64,000 nucleotides of DNA from Pegea sp. RAD2-039 (lineage: Eukaryota > Chordata > Thaliacea > Salpida > Salpidae): positions 108,408 through 172,407 of the forward strand of contig JAQGEQ010000180.1 in assembly GCA_034620365.1 (NCBI GenBank), given 5' to 3'. A model generated the notes under the pieces. That model was not told the DNA's origin, ran no database searches, and was given only the letters and a program-made list of their open reading frames with translations. The position numbers and the translations under genes were made by a program. Below are positions 11,226 to 23,120 of the stretch, piece after piece (position 1 is the first letter of the stretch; the number at the start of each line of letters is the position of its first letter).

Positions 11226-14200
11226 CTACAGCTTCTGAAAATGAAAAATAAAATAAATAAACAAAAGTTTTTTTTTCAATTAAAATTAAATGATAAAAGC
11301 AAATAGATTATAGAATGTTTTTTATATTGCTAAATTATATCACAAAGTAAATTTTTCAAATTAATAAGAAATGAAATAATTAAATCAAATAAAAGATAAA
11401 CTTTCAGTTTACATTTTCTTACGCATCCACAAGTAAAAACTCGAATCAAAAGATTTCTAAATCTCTTCTTCTTCTGCAAATTTTTTTTAAATTTAATATT
11501 TTACTTAATTCATTTTATAGAATTAAAGATTCTTATTTTAATAAAATAAAATTCAGAGAAATTAAAATTTGTTAAACAGAAATTAATTGCTTCAATATTA
11601 TTTAATTTATAGTTAGCATCAGGTATTCGTCTTAACTTACAGATAATTTTTTGATGGCATCTTTCTTCCTAGTTTCAACCTTGTTTTTCTGCATTGAACA
11701 ACTTAATTTTACAATTTAATTCAAGATAATGATTTTCACTATAAACACCAACTTATTAATAATAATTATAAACAATCATATATGTAACTGATAAACGAAA
11801 CCATACTTACCGGTCTGCTTTCGACATTTATATTCTTAGGTTCTTTATCTGGGATATTTTGATCCTGAATAAAATAATTAAGGTTCAAATGAAGTTAAGT
11901 GCAAATATAATATTAATTCTATATTTAAGTTGTAGTTTAAAAAAGTTGTCTAAAGTAGTGACATTAATTTTATTAGTGAAATATTTTTACAGAAATATTG
12001 AACAAAATTATTATTTAAATCAGAAACAAACTTTTCAAATAAAACCATTATAATATCAACATTAAATCACAACTAACTGGTTTGCTTTCAACATTTTGAA
12101 TATTGTTATTATCATCTATACCATGTTTCTGAAAAAAATAAAATAATAATTAATCAGTTATAATTTTAATATAGTACAAACAGCAAATATACGGTAACAG
12201 AATTACAAACAAATAATTATTACGTTATGTTTTCTTTTATGTCAAAACTTTAAAGGAAAATGAAAATTAGCTTGATTAATTTAACAACAAACTGAAGCTA
12301 AATCAAAAAGTTTAAAATCAATAAATTATTTCTAAACTTTTAATTGAATGAAAAATTTAATATTCTATTGTATGATAATGACAATCTAGTAAGTTTTTGA
12401 AACGAAACTAAAATGGTTTTACTCTTTGTCTAAAAGCTATTAAACCAGTTTCTATAAGATTATCTTCTATATTATAAATAAATTTAATGAAAAATTACAT
12501 CAGTAACTTGTATTTATATCCTTAATAGCTAACTCTAAATTAGTTTTATTATTAAAATTTACAATAATCTTGGTTTTGGTCAAAAGAACAAAAAGAAATA
12601 ATCAGTTTTCACTAACTGTATCCGGTTCTGAAATTATCGAAGTGACTTTGCTTCTCATTTTATCGTTTTCAATCTAAAATCATAAATAAATATTTTCAGT
12701 AAGTTTTACTAAGGCAATTTTATATTTTAAATAAAAGAAATTAGGTTTAGGATCAAATTAGTACTTACCAAACCTGGATTCACCAAATTATTGCTGGTTT
12801 CTTCGCTATCGGTTTTCTAAAAAAGACAAGTTTATCTTTTATTATTTGAAAGTAACAAAAACAACTTATTTGATGTTTTCATGGAAACAACTATTATCTA
12901 ATTAAATTTATTTAACCTGAAATATAGTTATAACTAAAAAAAACCCTTTTTAAGAATTTATAAACAAAATGACTGATAATAAATTAATCACAGAAACTAA
13001 CCAATGAGGAGATTGACCAGATGTCACTTTGACTTTTCTTGCTAGCATTTGATTCCTAAAGAAAATATTTATTAAAAACTATATGAAAATTATTCAAATT
13101 TATTTTACTAATTTTCTGTAATAAGTTAGTTGTTTCAATAAAGTATTTTTATGTTTTATCATTTTTCAAGTTATAAGATTTAATTTTGTTTTTGTAAAGT
13201 AGTTAATTTGATTTTATTTAACATAATTCATGACTAAAAAAATGATTTTAAATTTATTAAAACAAAATTCAGAGGTAATAAGTTTTATTGAGAGCTAGAA
13301 ATTAATTGCTTTACATTTTTATGTTCTATTTAACATCAGGTATTAGTGTTAACTTACACATATTTTTTTAGAGTTATTTTTCTTATAAATTAGCAAAAAG
13401 AAAAAAATATTTGATCGTTTCATGAAAACAACAATTATTTAATTAAATTTATATAACTTGAACCAAAGTTATGACTAGCAAAAACTATACATCAGAATTT
13501 ATAAACAAAATGACTGATGATAAATTAATCACAGAAACTAACCAATGAGGAGATTGAACTCCTGTCACTTTGACTTTCCTTTTTAGCTTTTTGTTCCTAA
13601 AGAAAACATTTGTTAAAAACTATATGAAAATTGTTCAAATTTACTTTACTAATTTTCTGTAATAAGTTAATGGTTTGAATAAGGTATTTTCAAGTTTATC
13701 ATTTTTCAAGTTATAAGATTTAATTTTGTCTATGTAAAATAATTAATTTACTTTATTTAACGTAATTCATGACTATAAAAAAGAATTTAAATTCATTAAA
13801 ATGAAATTCAGAGATTTTAAAAGTTTATGGAGAGATAGAAAATAATTGTTTTAAATTTTTTACGTTATATTCAAAATCACGTATAAGTTTTTACTTACAG
13901 CTCTTATTCTCAAAAAATTTCTCTTGAAAATCTCGAAAGCTGTTTCCTGCATTGAACAACTTAAATTTATAATTGAGAAGACTCATTTTTATATAAACAT
14001 TAACTTGTTATCAATAATTTCTCAAAAGTTACACATTTATATCTGATAAACAAAATCCAAATAACCAAACTTACCGGTTTGCTTTCAACATTTATATTCT
14101 TAGGTTCTTCATATGGGATATTTTGATCCTGAAAAAAATGATTGAAATTTAAATAAAGTTGAGAGCAAAAATAATATTAATTTTATGTTGAAAACGTAAT

Positions 14201-17200
14201 TTTTAAACGATTTCTAAAGTAGTTATAACAAATTTATTACTTTAATTTTGTTCAGTAATTTTACAGAGAATTTATCTTTAAATCAAAAAAAAAACCTGTG
14301 AAGTAAAACCATTGTAATATCAATATTAAATCACAACTAACTGGTTTGCTTTCAACATTTTGAATATTGCTATTATCACCTATGCTTTGTTCCTGAAAAC
14401 AATGAAAGAAAAATTAATATGTTTTTATTTTAATATAGTACAAATATAAAAAAAAAAGCAACATAGGTACAAGCAATTAAATTTTAAATTATATTCTATT
14501 TTATATCAAAACTGTTAATAAAAATGAAAATTAGTTTGATTAAATTAAAAATGAATTGAAGTTAAATCATAAATTTTTTATTTCTAAACTATTAATGAAT
14601 TAAATATTAAATAATCTGTAGTATGATAATGACAATTTAGTAAGTTCTTGAAAAGAAGCTGTAATGGTTTACTCTTTGTCTGAAAGCAATCAAATCAGCT
14701 TCTATAAGATTATCTTCTATATTATCAATAAACTTAATGAAAAATTAAATCAGTAACTTGTATTTAGATCTGTAATAATTATTTCAATAACTTGTTTAAC
14801 ATTAAAATTTACAATATTTTAGTTTTTAGATCAAAGAAACAAATAGAAATGGTAATTTTTCACTAACTGTATTAGGTTCTGAAATTATCGAAGTGACTTT
14901 GCTTTTCATTTCATTGTTTTCAATCTAAAATCATAAATAAATATTTTCAGTAAGTTTTAATAAGGCAAATTTATATTTAAAACAAAATAAATTAGGTTTA
15001 CGATCAAATTAATACTTACCAAAACTGGATTCACCAAATTATTTTTGGTTTCTGAGCAATCGGTTTCCTAAAAAATACAATTTTATGTTTTATCTTTTGA
15101 AAGTAGCAAAAAAGGTTTGATATCATTGTATAAAAACCAAGTATTTAATTCAGTTATCATAACTTGAAAAAAGTTCTTAAAAACAAAAAGTATATATAAG
15201 ATTTAATAAACAAAATGGGTGATGATAAATTAATCACAGAAACTAACCCATGAGGAGATTGAAGAGATGTCACTGTCACATTCCTTGAGTAACTCTAATA
15301 ACTAAAGAAAATATGTATTGACAACCATTTTTAAACTACTCAAATATATTTTACTACTTTTTTGGAATAAGTTAGTGGTTTAATTAAAGTATTTTCAAGT
15401 TTTATCATTTATCAAAATAATAAATTACAATTTTGTTTTGTAAAATAATTAATTTGATTACAATCTTGTTGACTTTAAACTACAACCTTCAGTGTCAAAT
15501 TTGTTTAGTAGCTTAAACATAACTTTAAAACTAATAGTTTAAACAATTTAAACTAATGCTAAAATCGGAAAACCACCTTAAATAAAAGACTGACATTGAA
15601 CCTTAATTTAAAGTAAGCAGAACTTTAAATATGTTTCTTGTTAACACATCATAGCTAGAAAGAAAACTGATTTTTTGTATAACTGTGATATATTTTATTT
15701 GAGTTTTATATTTTGTGTCTCTGTATAATTGTTATAATTGTTTAGTCTTTGAAAAGCTCGAATAATTAGTATTTTATAAAATAAAAGCGAATGATACTCA
15801 AATTATACAAATGCAAGTGAAGCAGCAAAAGAAGTTAAATTTGTTTCACAAACATTAATACAATCAATTTAACAAACGGATAAAGACTTTTAAATTAGAA
15901 TCACGGACAAACTGAATCTAGAAGAAACAAAAACTCACGCTGGAAGGTTTCAAATCATCACCACCATCTTCCAAATCAGTCAACTGAAAAATATTTCCCA
16001 GTTTACATATTTTACTTCTACTTAAATTATTTTGTTTTAAAAGTATTGAAAGCTCAACAAATATTTGATTTTAAGCTGATTTAATTTCAATATGACCATT
16101 ATTGATTTAGCAAAGATGAATAATTAATCTTTTATATAGTTAAAAAAATAAACAAATAGTTTTATAATGTACATATTTTATATCAACGGTTAAAATTTAC
16201 CATTTCGTTTTCTTCTTCAATAACTTCAACAACTGATGAGGTTACCTATAAGAAATAGAGTTAAACAAAAACTTTAATAACTTATTCAGTCAACTGTTAT
16301 CATTTATTAATTTGCATTAAGTATGAATAAGGATGAATCAAATACTTTCTGATAAAATACTGAAATTATATTTGCCAATCAGTCTTAAAACTACTACAAA
16401 AGACAAGCAAGTGCTATCAATAAGGAAAATGTTTATTTAACTCACTGTATTGAAGTCTATAGCATTTTCAACAATATCCCCAACAACAACTTTGTTAACA
16501 GCTGAAAATATTTTTAATTTTGTATTAAGACTTAAAATTCTACAATTTAATTGAAAACATAAACAAAAATATGACCATAAAGTAACAAGTTTCAGAAAAA
16601 TCAGATTAAATTTATTATTTTTAGAACAAACATTTTGTCTGTTACACTTACTTAGGTGCTTCATGTATTCCAACTAAAAATAAAATCATAAGTTATTTTT
16701 ACTTATTAACAGAATCTTTAAATTAAAAAAGAAATTCTGCAAGGGTTTATTGAATCAAATATAATTAAATAAGCTTGAAAAAGTAAATACTTGATATATT
16801 ATTAGGTGTTTTTAACATAATAATTGAAATAAATCATTTTACCAACAAACATTTCCACTGTTGCAGGTTAAAAACATTTTGTTGAATTGTACCTAAAATT
16901 TTTTATATGTTAATATATGAGGTTACAATCAATTAATTAATTCTCTAACCTTTAAATTTCGTTTGTTCAAAATTACCTTTAAATAAAAATGTAGTTTTAA
17001 AAACTTATTATCAGTTGCATTAAGACATTTAAGTTAAAATCTAATCATTTAAAACAAAAGTAAACTTACCAAACAATGATATTTCAAACAATACTAATTT
17101 TGGCTGAAATATAAAAAATTAGTTAATTTAAACAAAGCAAGCTTGTTATACACTATAAAATAGTTATTTAAAAGTGGTATTAATAAAGTTAACAAGTTTA

Positions 17201-17410
17201 TTGAGTTACCAGTTGAAAAAAGATTTCGTTTAAATGTAGGTGATTCACTTCATATAAGTGAACTTCCATAGTATGATCTGAAATCATAAGAATAACATTT
17301 ACTCATGAACTACAAAGTGTTAATGTTATTTGTATAACTTTATTACAAGGTTTAAAAAGAAAATGTTAGATTGAAAAATACTTACTAAGGAAGTCTAGTT
17401 GCTTATCCAT
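11226..17410 (-). CDS. Gene of 23 short exons with a duplicated six-exon cassette, about 360 aa, function unknown
   Basis: I reconstructed this gene from splice sites. Exons, 5' to 3' on the minus strand: 17410-17386, 17277-17210, 17103-17070, 16892-16843, 16673-16652, 16501-16446, 16245-16201, 15983-15939, 15301-15248, 15067-15020, 14924-14868, 14392-14342, 14128-14075, 13946-13899, 13596-13543, 13055-13002, 12816-12769, 12673-12617, 12128-12078, 11864-11811, 11688-11641, 11473-11423, 11234-11226. Every junction has a GTAAG/GTTAG/GTGAG-like donor and a TTTAG/TTCAG-like acceptor, and the frame stays open through all 1083 coding bases. From exon 7 onward every exon is a multiple of three and phase 0. 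Two cassettes of six exons have the same lengths in the same order (54, 48, 57, 51, 54, 48) and similar protein, with a lone extra first-type exon between them. The product is hydrophilic, rich in Ser, Asn, Glu and Lys, apart from a fairly hydrophobic stretch at about residues 22-42; I see no clear signal peptide. No family is recognised. Confidence 0.8.
11641..13055 (-). repeat. Exon cassette B of the mini-exon gene
   Basis: Six exons correspond one to one with cassette A: ESNASKKSQSDIWSISSL, KTDSEETSNNLVNPGL, IENDKMRSKVTSIISEPDT, KHGIDDNNNIQNVESKP, DQNIPDKEPKNINVESRP and KNKVETRKKDAIKKLS. Exon lengths are the same as in cassette A. The first and last exons have changed most; the IEN and DQN exons are best kept. 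Confidence 0.8.
13899..15301 (-). repeat. Exon cassette A of the mini-exon gene
   Basis: Six phase-0 exons begin LLELLKECDSDISSISSW, ETDCSETKNNLVNPVL, IENNEMKSKVTSIISEPNT, EQSIGDNSNIQNVESKP, DQNIPYEEPKNINVESKP and ETAFEIFKRNFLRIRA. Introns as well as exons resemble cassette B, so a genomic segment was duplicated, not a processed RNA. Confidence 0.8.
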
Positions 17411-18409
17411 CTCGAAAAATAAATAATTCTATCTGATGAAAAGATATTTTTAAATAGCAAGACAAAAAAATTAATGTTAACAACTACTTTTTAATTATAA
17501 ACTTTTAAAATTAACTTAGTTAGCGATGAAAGCTATTAATTATATCCTTGTATTGTCGCATATTTTAAAATAACAACAAACTAAAACTGCTCAATAACAT
17601 TTGAAAGTATTCAAAAAAACAATTTGAGATTACTAACAACTTTGTTTGCGATCTCAAAATATCTAACCTAAACATTAAAAATTAAATAGAATAATTGCAT
17701 AATTTCTACTTTAAAATTGATATAAAGTATAAATCAAAATTAACTTATTCAGTAACTATCTAAAGCAATGATTTTAATCAATATTATTTCATAATTCTCA
17801 AATATAATTAAAAACTTTGAAAGATTTACTTATTTACTTAATTTAGTTAAGTTTTATAAGAGCGATGGACAAACCTCAATAAAGTAGACAATTAAAAGAA
17901 AAACTTTTTTACAAGCGAGTTATGAAATATTGGTTATTACGTCATAGATGCTAATATCGTTGTCAAAATAATTCAAGTTAGCTCGTTATTAACATTAAAA
18001 GAATTAGTTATCTTGATTAATTGAATATTTCTTTCATCTTTCATTATTATCAAATCATTTTAAACAACTCATTAACCAAAACTCAAAAACACTTTTGTAA
18101 AAGTATTTGATTAAATAGCCTAACGTGATCAGCTACAATTTTTCCATAATAATAATAATTGGTAAAGACAAAACTAACAATGAATTTACAAACAGTTAGT
18201 TGAAGAGCTTATCTCTAATCTTAAGATCGCTGGTTCTCAAACTTTTCATAATCAGTCTCTAGGCTCTCTTGAAATACTTTTAGTAAAAATAAATTAGCAT
18301 AAACCGGTCACGCACAGTGAAGCATCTATATGAGTAGTAGATAAAAGTTTGTTTGAAAACGGTTGCTGATAATTTTATTAATAACTTTTCGATTTTCAAA
18401 ATTATAAAC
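17411..18409. other. Region upstream of the mini-exon gene, nothing recognised
   Basis: This is A+T-rich sequence 5' of the minus-strand start codon at 17408-17410 and should include its promoter and 5' UTR. No extra exon with good splice sites is evident, but an upstream non-coding exon cannot be excluded. Confidence 0.45.
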
Positions 18410-19450
18410 ACTAGTAAGTAAATACAAACAGCAAGAGTTTGATAAAAATGTGATAGTTTATATTATTAAACATCTAAGACTACGTTTTATAAACAAGCGT
18501 CAACCATTCTATCAAAGTCTCTAGGAGCAGAGTTGGTTTGTAAAGACAAGTTTTTCTGTAGTTGATGTAACTCAGCTTAAAGAAAATAAATTTGTTTGTT
18601 TATATATTAAAGAGATCTTTTAGCTTTTGTCATTTATTTAAATATGATTTTGGAATTAAATGAATTGAATAAATGAATATGAATTAAATTGTAATAATTA
18701 AATAAATTTCTTTCAAGTGAACTTTGAATACTTTTGTTCGGATTGTAAATTTAACAGCTGAATTTGTTTAAGAAAATAACTTTTTAAAAACCCAAAAAAA
18801 TAGATTTTTCAGTTTTATTTGTTTTCAGATTGAAAATTGAAAGATAAGTTTATACTAGAAATATTTAGTGGTTTACAGTTTAATTAGTCGTGAAAAAAGG
18901 ATTTTGAAAATTTATTGAAATTAATTTACTTCTGATCATTTATCAATACTTTATTTACTCTTACAAGACTTTTAAATTTCTAATTACATTCTGAAACTTT
19001 AGCATCAATAGAGATCGATAAATTAGAGCCAGCAGACCAGATAATATTACCAAAGGATTAAAACCAACATAACGTGTTTACTAATAGACGTCGCAGTACC
19101 AAGCAACACAAATGAAAGTTTCAAGGAATTTGAAAAATCCAAAAACATAGTAATTAAGATCCGAAGATGGAAAGTGAATACTAAATACTTCCAGTTGTAA
19201 TTGGTGCATTAGGAATAACATCAAAAGATTTTGAAAAGTTCACTAAAAAATACTTTGAAAATATCAAGGAGCTGAAATTCAAATTGGGAACAGCGCACAT
19301 ACTACGTAAAAGTTTTGATGCTTAATTAAATTTAGAACTTTTCTGACTTCTTTTTTACTTGTAACCTAATTTCATTGTTTGATATCACCCAGAAAACTAC
19401 GCATCTTAACCAAATCTTTACTGTTATCAAATATTTCCCATCTTTTACCT
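18410..19450. repeat. Dispersed repeat, partner of 9590-10210, with a LINE relic inside
   Basis: The first 190 bases and the last 120 bases match 9590-9790 and 10080-10200. The middle differs: the LINE relic at 19010-19325 sits only in this copy, so it was inserted here or lost in the other. Confidence 0.65.
19010..19325 (+). mobile_element. Degraded LINE: C-terminal domain of the polymerase protein
   Basis: Frames on the plus strand read TCLLIDVAVPSNTN, then KEFEKSKN and, after a frame change, PVVIGALGITSKDFEKFTKK and LGTAHILRKSF. This is the typical C-terminal tail of one class of animal non-LTR retrotransposons (IDVAVPxDxN...KExEK...VPVVIGALG...LGTARILRK). At least one frameshift and one stop make it inactive. 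Confidence 0.75.
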
Positions 19451-20156
19451 TTTTTGATTATTAGTAAATGTTCGACTTTTCAATTTGACGTTAATTTTGA
19501 GTATTATTTCGATAATATATAAATTTCAAGCAGAATTTGAATAATTTGATTATTCAACATTTCTTAGTTAAAAAAATAATGTAATAAAATATTTTGTTAT
19601 TAAAATAATTTAAAAAATTAAACTGAATTATAAATTAAAGTAATAAAACTAAAAAGAAATTATTGAAGAATAAGTTAGAATGTTAAAATCTAAAAATCAA
19701 TTAAATAAGAACAAAACTTTCAAGTTTAAAAGTTTTAAATTGATTGTAATCAGATATCGACCCTGAAAAACTATTGGTAAGTGTAGCAGCATATCGAAGA
19801 TTTAATATTTAAAGACATTAACTTTAAAAGACTCTTTTTTGGGTCACATTTTTATTTTCAAAAATTAATTTTCGTCAAATGATAAAAACATGATAAAGAA
19901 TTTATTTAAAAAATCAAGATTTAGATCTAACTAGAACTTTTTAACATCTTCTTTATCTACAAAATAAGAATATAAGATTATTTTAAATAGTAATGAAAAT
20001 CGGTTTTAGAGGTTTTTAAATTGCTCGTTGATAGTGATTAAGCGTGGCAGAAAGAAGAAACTTTAAAAAAGCAAAAAAGCTCAGATACTATTTACTCTAA
20101 CATATAATTAAGTTGTTAAGATAAATGCGCGAAAATATATTAGACAAAAAGATAAA
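19451..20156. other. Intergenic, nothing recognised
   Basis: A+T-rich DNA 3' of the ODAD-like pseudogene. I see no frame or repeat with support. Confidence 0.45.
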
Positions 20157-20978
20157 TCATTTCTTTCTTCGTGGACGATTTCGGCCTTTTTTCATTTTAG
20201 CGTCAATTAATTGCTGCGCTCTTCGCTTTAGATCAGCTCATATAGGAGCCTCTGTGTCATCTTCATCACTATCTTCCTCATCTGAGGATATTCAACTATT
20301 ATAAATTTGTTGGGGAGTTTGTTCAGCAAACCTTCGAATGTATCAATTTTAGTTGTTGTTGGTAAAACAATTCTGGTGTTGTAGGAAGGAAGTTTCGTTT
20401 CAATCGAACTTTGAAACTGAAAAAAAGTTTGAAAATAAAAGTTTTTCAAAAGTTAAATTCGAACCTCATTATCTCCATTTGACGTAGAATTGAGGGTAGT
20501 TCAGTGCCGTGCAGATCTTCTAGAAGTTTCAATAACTTCTCTTCAGAAGAAAATAAAAGATTAAGGACACATGCGTAATATTTTCCTTTTTTAGCTCTTC
20601 AAGATGCTTTTGTATCTCTCCTTGAGAACGGAATCTCGCTACAACCTCCTAAAATAAAATCTGTGAGTTTTAATTCAACTCTCATGAAATAAAACCTGAA
20701 TCCCTGAGACTCCAGTCGCTTCCTTAATACACAAAAACGCTTCTTCATAAGATGAAATCTTCTTCTCTTTATCTTCTTCAGTCATTTGATGTTTAGATGG
20801 ATCTCCAAGCGTCTCTTGTGCTTGAGCTTGTGCTCTTTGAAGCTAGAAAATATTTTATGAATAGAAACAGAAAAGTAGTAAATTTCTAACCCTGCGTTCG
20901 ACTCTTTCAGCTTGAGCTTTCTTCTCTTCAGCGAGAGCTTTCAACTGATTCAGGGCAACTTCTCGCTCCCTGCGTTCT
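20157..20978 (-). pseudogene. Outer-dynein-arm docking protein (ODAD3/CCDC151-type) C-terminal pseudogene
   Basis: Minus-strand exons 20978-20891, 20842-20696 and one starting at 20648 encode a coiled coil, then YEEAFLCIKEATGVSGIQ and EVVARFRSQGEIQKHLEELK. This is the ATGVS...F.SQ...HLEELK signature of the ODA docking family; ODAD3/CCDC151 seems closer than ODAD1/CCDC63. These proteins anchor outer dynein arms on ciliary microtubules. After ELKKEN the frame is lost, but a shifted frame goes on with EEKLLKLLEDLHGTELPSIL. The last exon (from about 20418) needs another frame change to reach an acidic DEEDSDEDDTEAPI, and a TGA then separates this from the basic tail ADLKRRAQQLIDAKMKKGRN. Three lesions and the missing 5' half mark it as dead. 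The remaining splice sites are still good, so decay may be recent. Confidence 0.7.
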
Positions 20979-21039
20979 CTAAACACAAAAAGATTTATTT
21001 TACTTCAATTTACAAAAATCAACTTTGAACAGCAGAAAC

Positions 21040-21640
21040 ACAAAAAGCACCTTCAACCACCAAATACAAGATTTGTTTGTAAGACAATTTATTATTGACT
21101 TGGTGTTGGTGGCCGAGGAGTTTTTACAAGTCAAGGTGCTAGAAGCAAGTGAATCTTCACCACCTTCAACCATCAAGCACAAGATTTGTTTGTAAGACAA
21201 GTTATTATTGACTTGGTGTTGGTGGCCGAGGAGTTTTTACAAGTCAAGGTGCTAAAAGCAAATGAGTCTTCAGCGTCTTCAATCACCAAGCACAAGATTT
21301 GTTTGTTAGACAAGTTGTTATTGACTTGGTGTTGGTGGTCGAGGAGTTTTTACAAGTCAAGGTGCTAGAAGCAAGTGAATCTTCACCACCTTCAACCATC
21401 AAGCACAAGATTTGTTTGTAAGACAAGTTGTTATTGACTTGGTGTTGGTGGTCGAGGAGTTTTTACAAGTCAAGGTGCTAGAAGCAAGTGAGTCTTCAGC
21501 ACCTTCAACCACCAAGCACAAGATTTGTTTGTAAGACAAGTTGTTATTGACTTGGTGTTGGTGGTCGAGGAGTTTTTACAAGTCAAGGTGCTAGAAACAA
21601 ATGAGTCTTCAGCATCTTCAACCACTAAAATACTTTGTTG
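21040..21640. repeat. 113-bp tandem repeat, about 5.3 copies
   Basis: The motif CTTCAACCACCAAGCACAAG recurs at 21051, 21164, 21277, 21390, 21503 and 21616, an exact 113-bp spacing, with few substitutions between copies. It is richer in G+C than its surroundings and lies exactly between the ODAD-like and RME-8-like pseudogenes. Because 113 is not a multiple of three, short open frames occur on both strands; I treat them as by-products. Confidence 0.92.
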
Positions 21641-21702
21641 ACTTATAAATACAAATGTTATCAAGTTGAGATAGTTTTAATCAAGCTGAAATATGTTTTC
21701 AC

Positions 21703-23120
21703 CTTAGAAAAAAGCTGTATATTCATATGATCATAAGTAGACAAGACTTTATTTGATGATGGGTGTATTTGGCGAATAGATGCGGCTGCAACCTACAACA
21801 GAAATGTCTTTATCCAATCAAAACTGATAATAAATACCTCTAGAACAATCGGGACATGATTTTTACTCCAATGATACTTTCGTGAATTAAATCTTTTTAT
21901 TTTATGATAAGAATCTGAAGTGGTTTTACAATGTCTCTGTAATAAAAACGATGAGTTGAAATTTTATGATGATAAAGCAAAAGCTGCAGGTTTAGAAGTT
22001 AATTATTAAATTCAATTGTGAGCTGGTTCAATTGCTTCAAAAGATTTCGAAAAGTTGTGTTTACAAAATCGCTGTCAGCAAAAAGTACTATTTTTAGGTT
22101 CCACATTTGTACATTTAAGATGAATTTAGGATGAAAATGTACTTACTAGTGTCTCAGTGATCACATTCTCCCTGTATTCACATGAAAATCTCATGGTTAC
22201 GTTCTTCTTACCAGTTTTACGCAAGGATATTATAAACTTATTATTTTTTGGTTTACTATCAGATAAGATGCCAGTAAAGTAATTATAGGACCACTAAAAA
22301 ATGAAATTTAAAAAGTCATTAAAATAAACCCAAATTAAACAATATGTTAACGAAGGTTGATCTATTCATTACTTAATTTTTATTTGTTTAAATGCATTAA
22401 CTAAATATTATTACAATAAATCTAAATTACAATTTGAAAATTCAACTAAAACTACATTTAAAAAGTTATACATTCCAACATTTTAAAATGAATTAATCGA
22501 ATTAAAAAGAATTTTTATAAAACTTCTTTTATAGTTGTATTTATACATTGATACTATATTTAAAAAGTTATGTAAATATGTTTATATAAATCAAATAAAC
22601 AAATAAATATCAGAAAACTGAAGGTACTTGGTTAGTTATTTCTTATGAGCTTGGGTTATATGTAGTAACAGCTTTTGTTCCAACTGCAAATGACCTTTTA
22701 TATCTAAAAACAAAATATATTATAAAATCTGAAATTTTTTTATTTACTTAACATTAACACATGACTACAGATAACAAAACAAATTAGTTTTTAAGGTAAT
22801 CACAGAACCATATGACTATAATGAAAGGTCACAAGTACCATAGTTTAACATCAATAAGGTAAAAAATAGGAACACTGCAGAGGCATGGATATATATTTAA
22901 CAGATATTTACAAAAGTATTAACAAAATAACTATTTTGTATACATATAAATAGTCTATAAAATTGTAAATAATGACCTCTTTAATCATGATGTTAAGTTT
23001 TACACCATAAACAATAAAGTCTTATAAACTGATATAAACAAATAATTACTTTCTTCTCCATGAATGTTTGGTTGCATAGTAACAAGCTATATCAACATTA
23101 TCAGCAATAATTTGTGACAT
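21703..23120 (-). pseudogene. RME-8/DNAJC13 N-terminal pseudogene (five exons)
   Basis: RME-8 is a large J-domain co-chaperone of endosomes. Its N-terminal PH-like repeat region is read here from minus-strand exons 23120-23050, 22703-22628, 22293-22147, 21936-21838 and 21792-21703. Signature stretches: DIACYYATKHSWRRKYKR, AVGTKAVTTYNPSS, EITNQ-WSYNYFTGI, FIISLRKTGKKNVTMRFSCE, YHWSKNHVPIVLEV and SNKVLSTYDHMNI. All four junctions keep frame, and one intron is only 45 bp. Exon 2 has an in-frame TAA where the family has Leu (one base from TTA). The rest of the protein, about 2000 residues, is absent. The order and orientation suggest a duplicated 5' gene piece that lost its 3' part. An RNA could still be made but would code for about 40 residues. 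Confidence 0.82.

Noticed and set aside
11423..11461. Alternative exon starting at TTTAG near 11456 with the end reading QAVVE
   Set aside because: It keeps frame too, but the upstream TTTGCAG acceptor at 11474 is stronger and gives a phase-0 exon of 51 bases like its neighbours. Only cDNA can decide.
16437..16673. Single 78-codon minus-strand gene
   Set aside because: It runs through an intron; good donor and acceptor sites divide it into two exons (16673-16652 and 16501-16446) of the mini-exon gene.
20228..20449. Stand-alone 73-codon minus-strand gene
   Set aside because: It starts inside an intron and changes away from the acidic tail that belongs to the ODAD-like exon; it is part of the pseudogene.
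21985..22120. Another LINE tail with a GSIASKDFEK-like frame
   Set aside because: Only a few residues resemble the tail at 19010-19325, and the stretch lies within an RME-8 pseudogene intron; too short to call.
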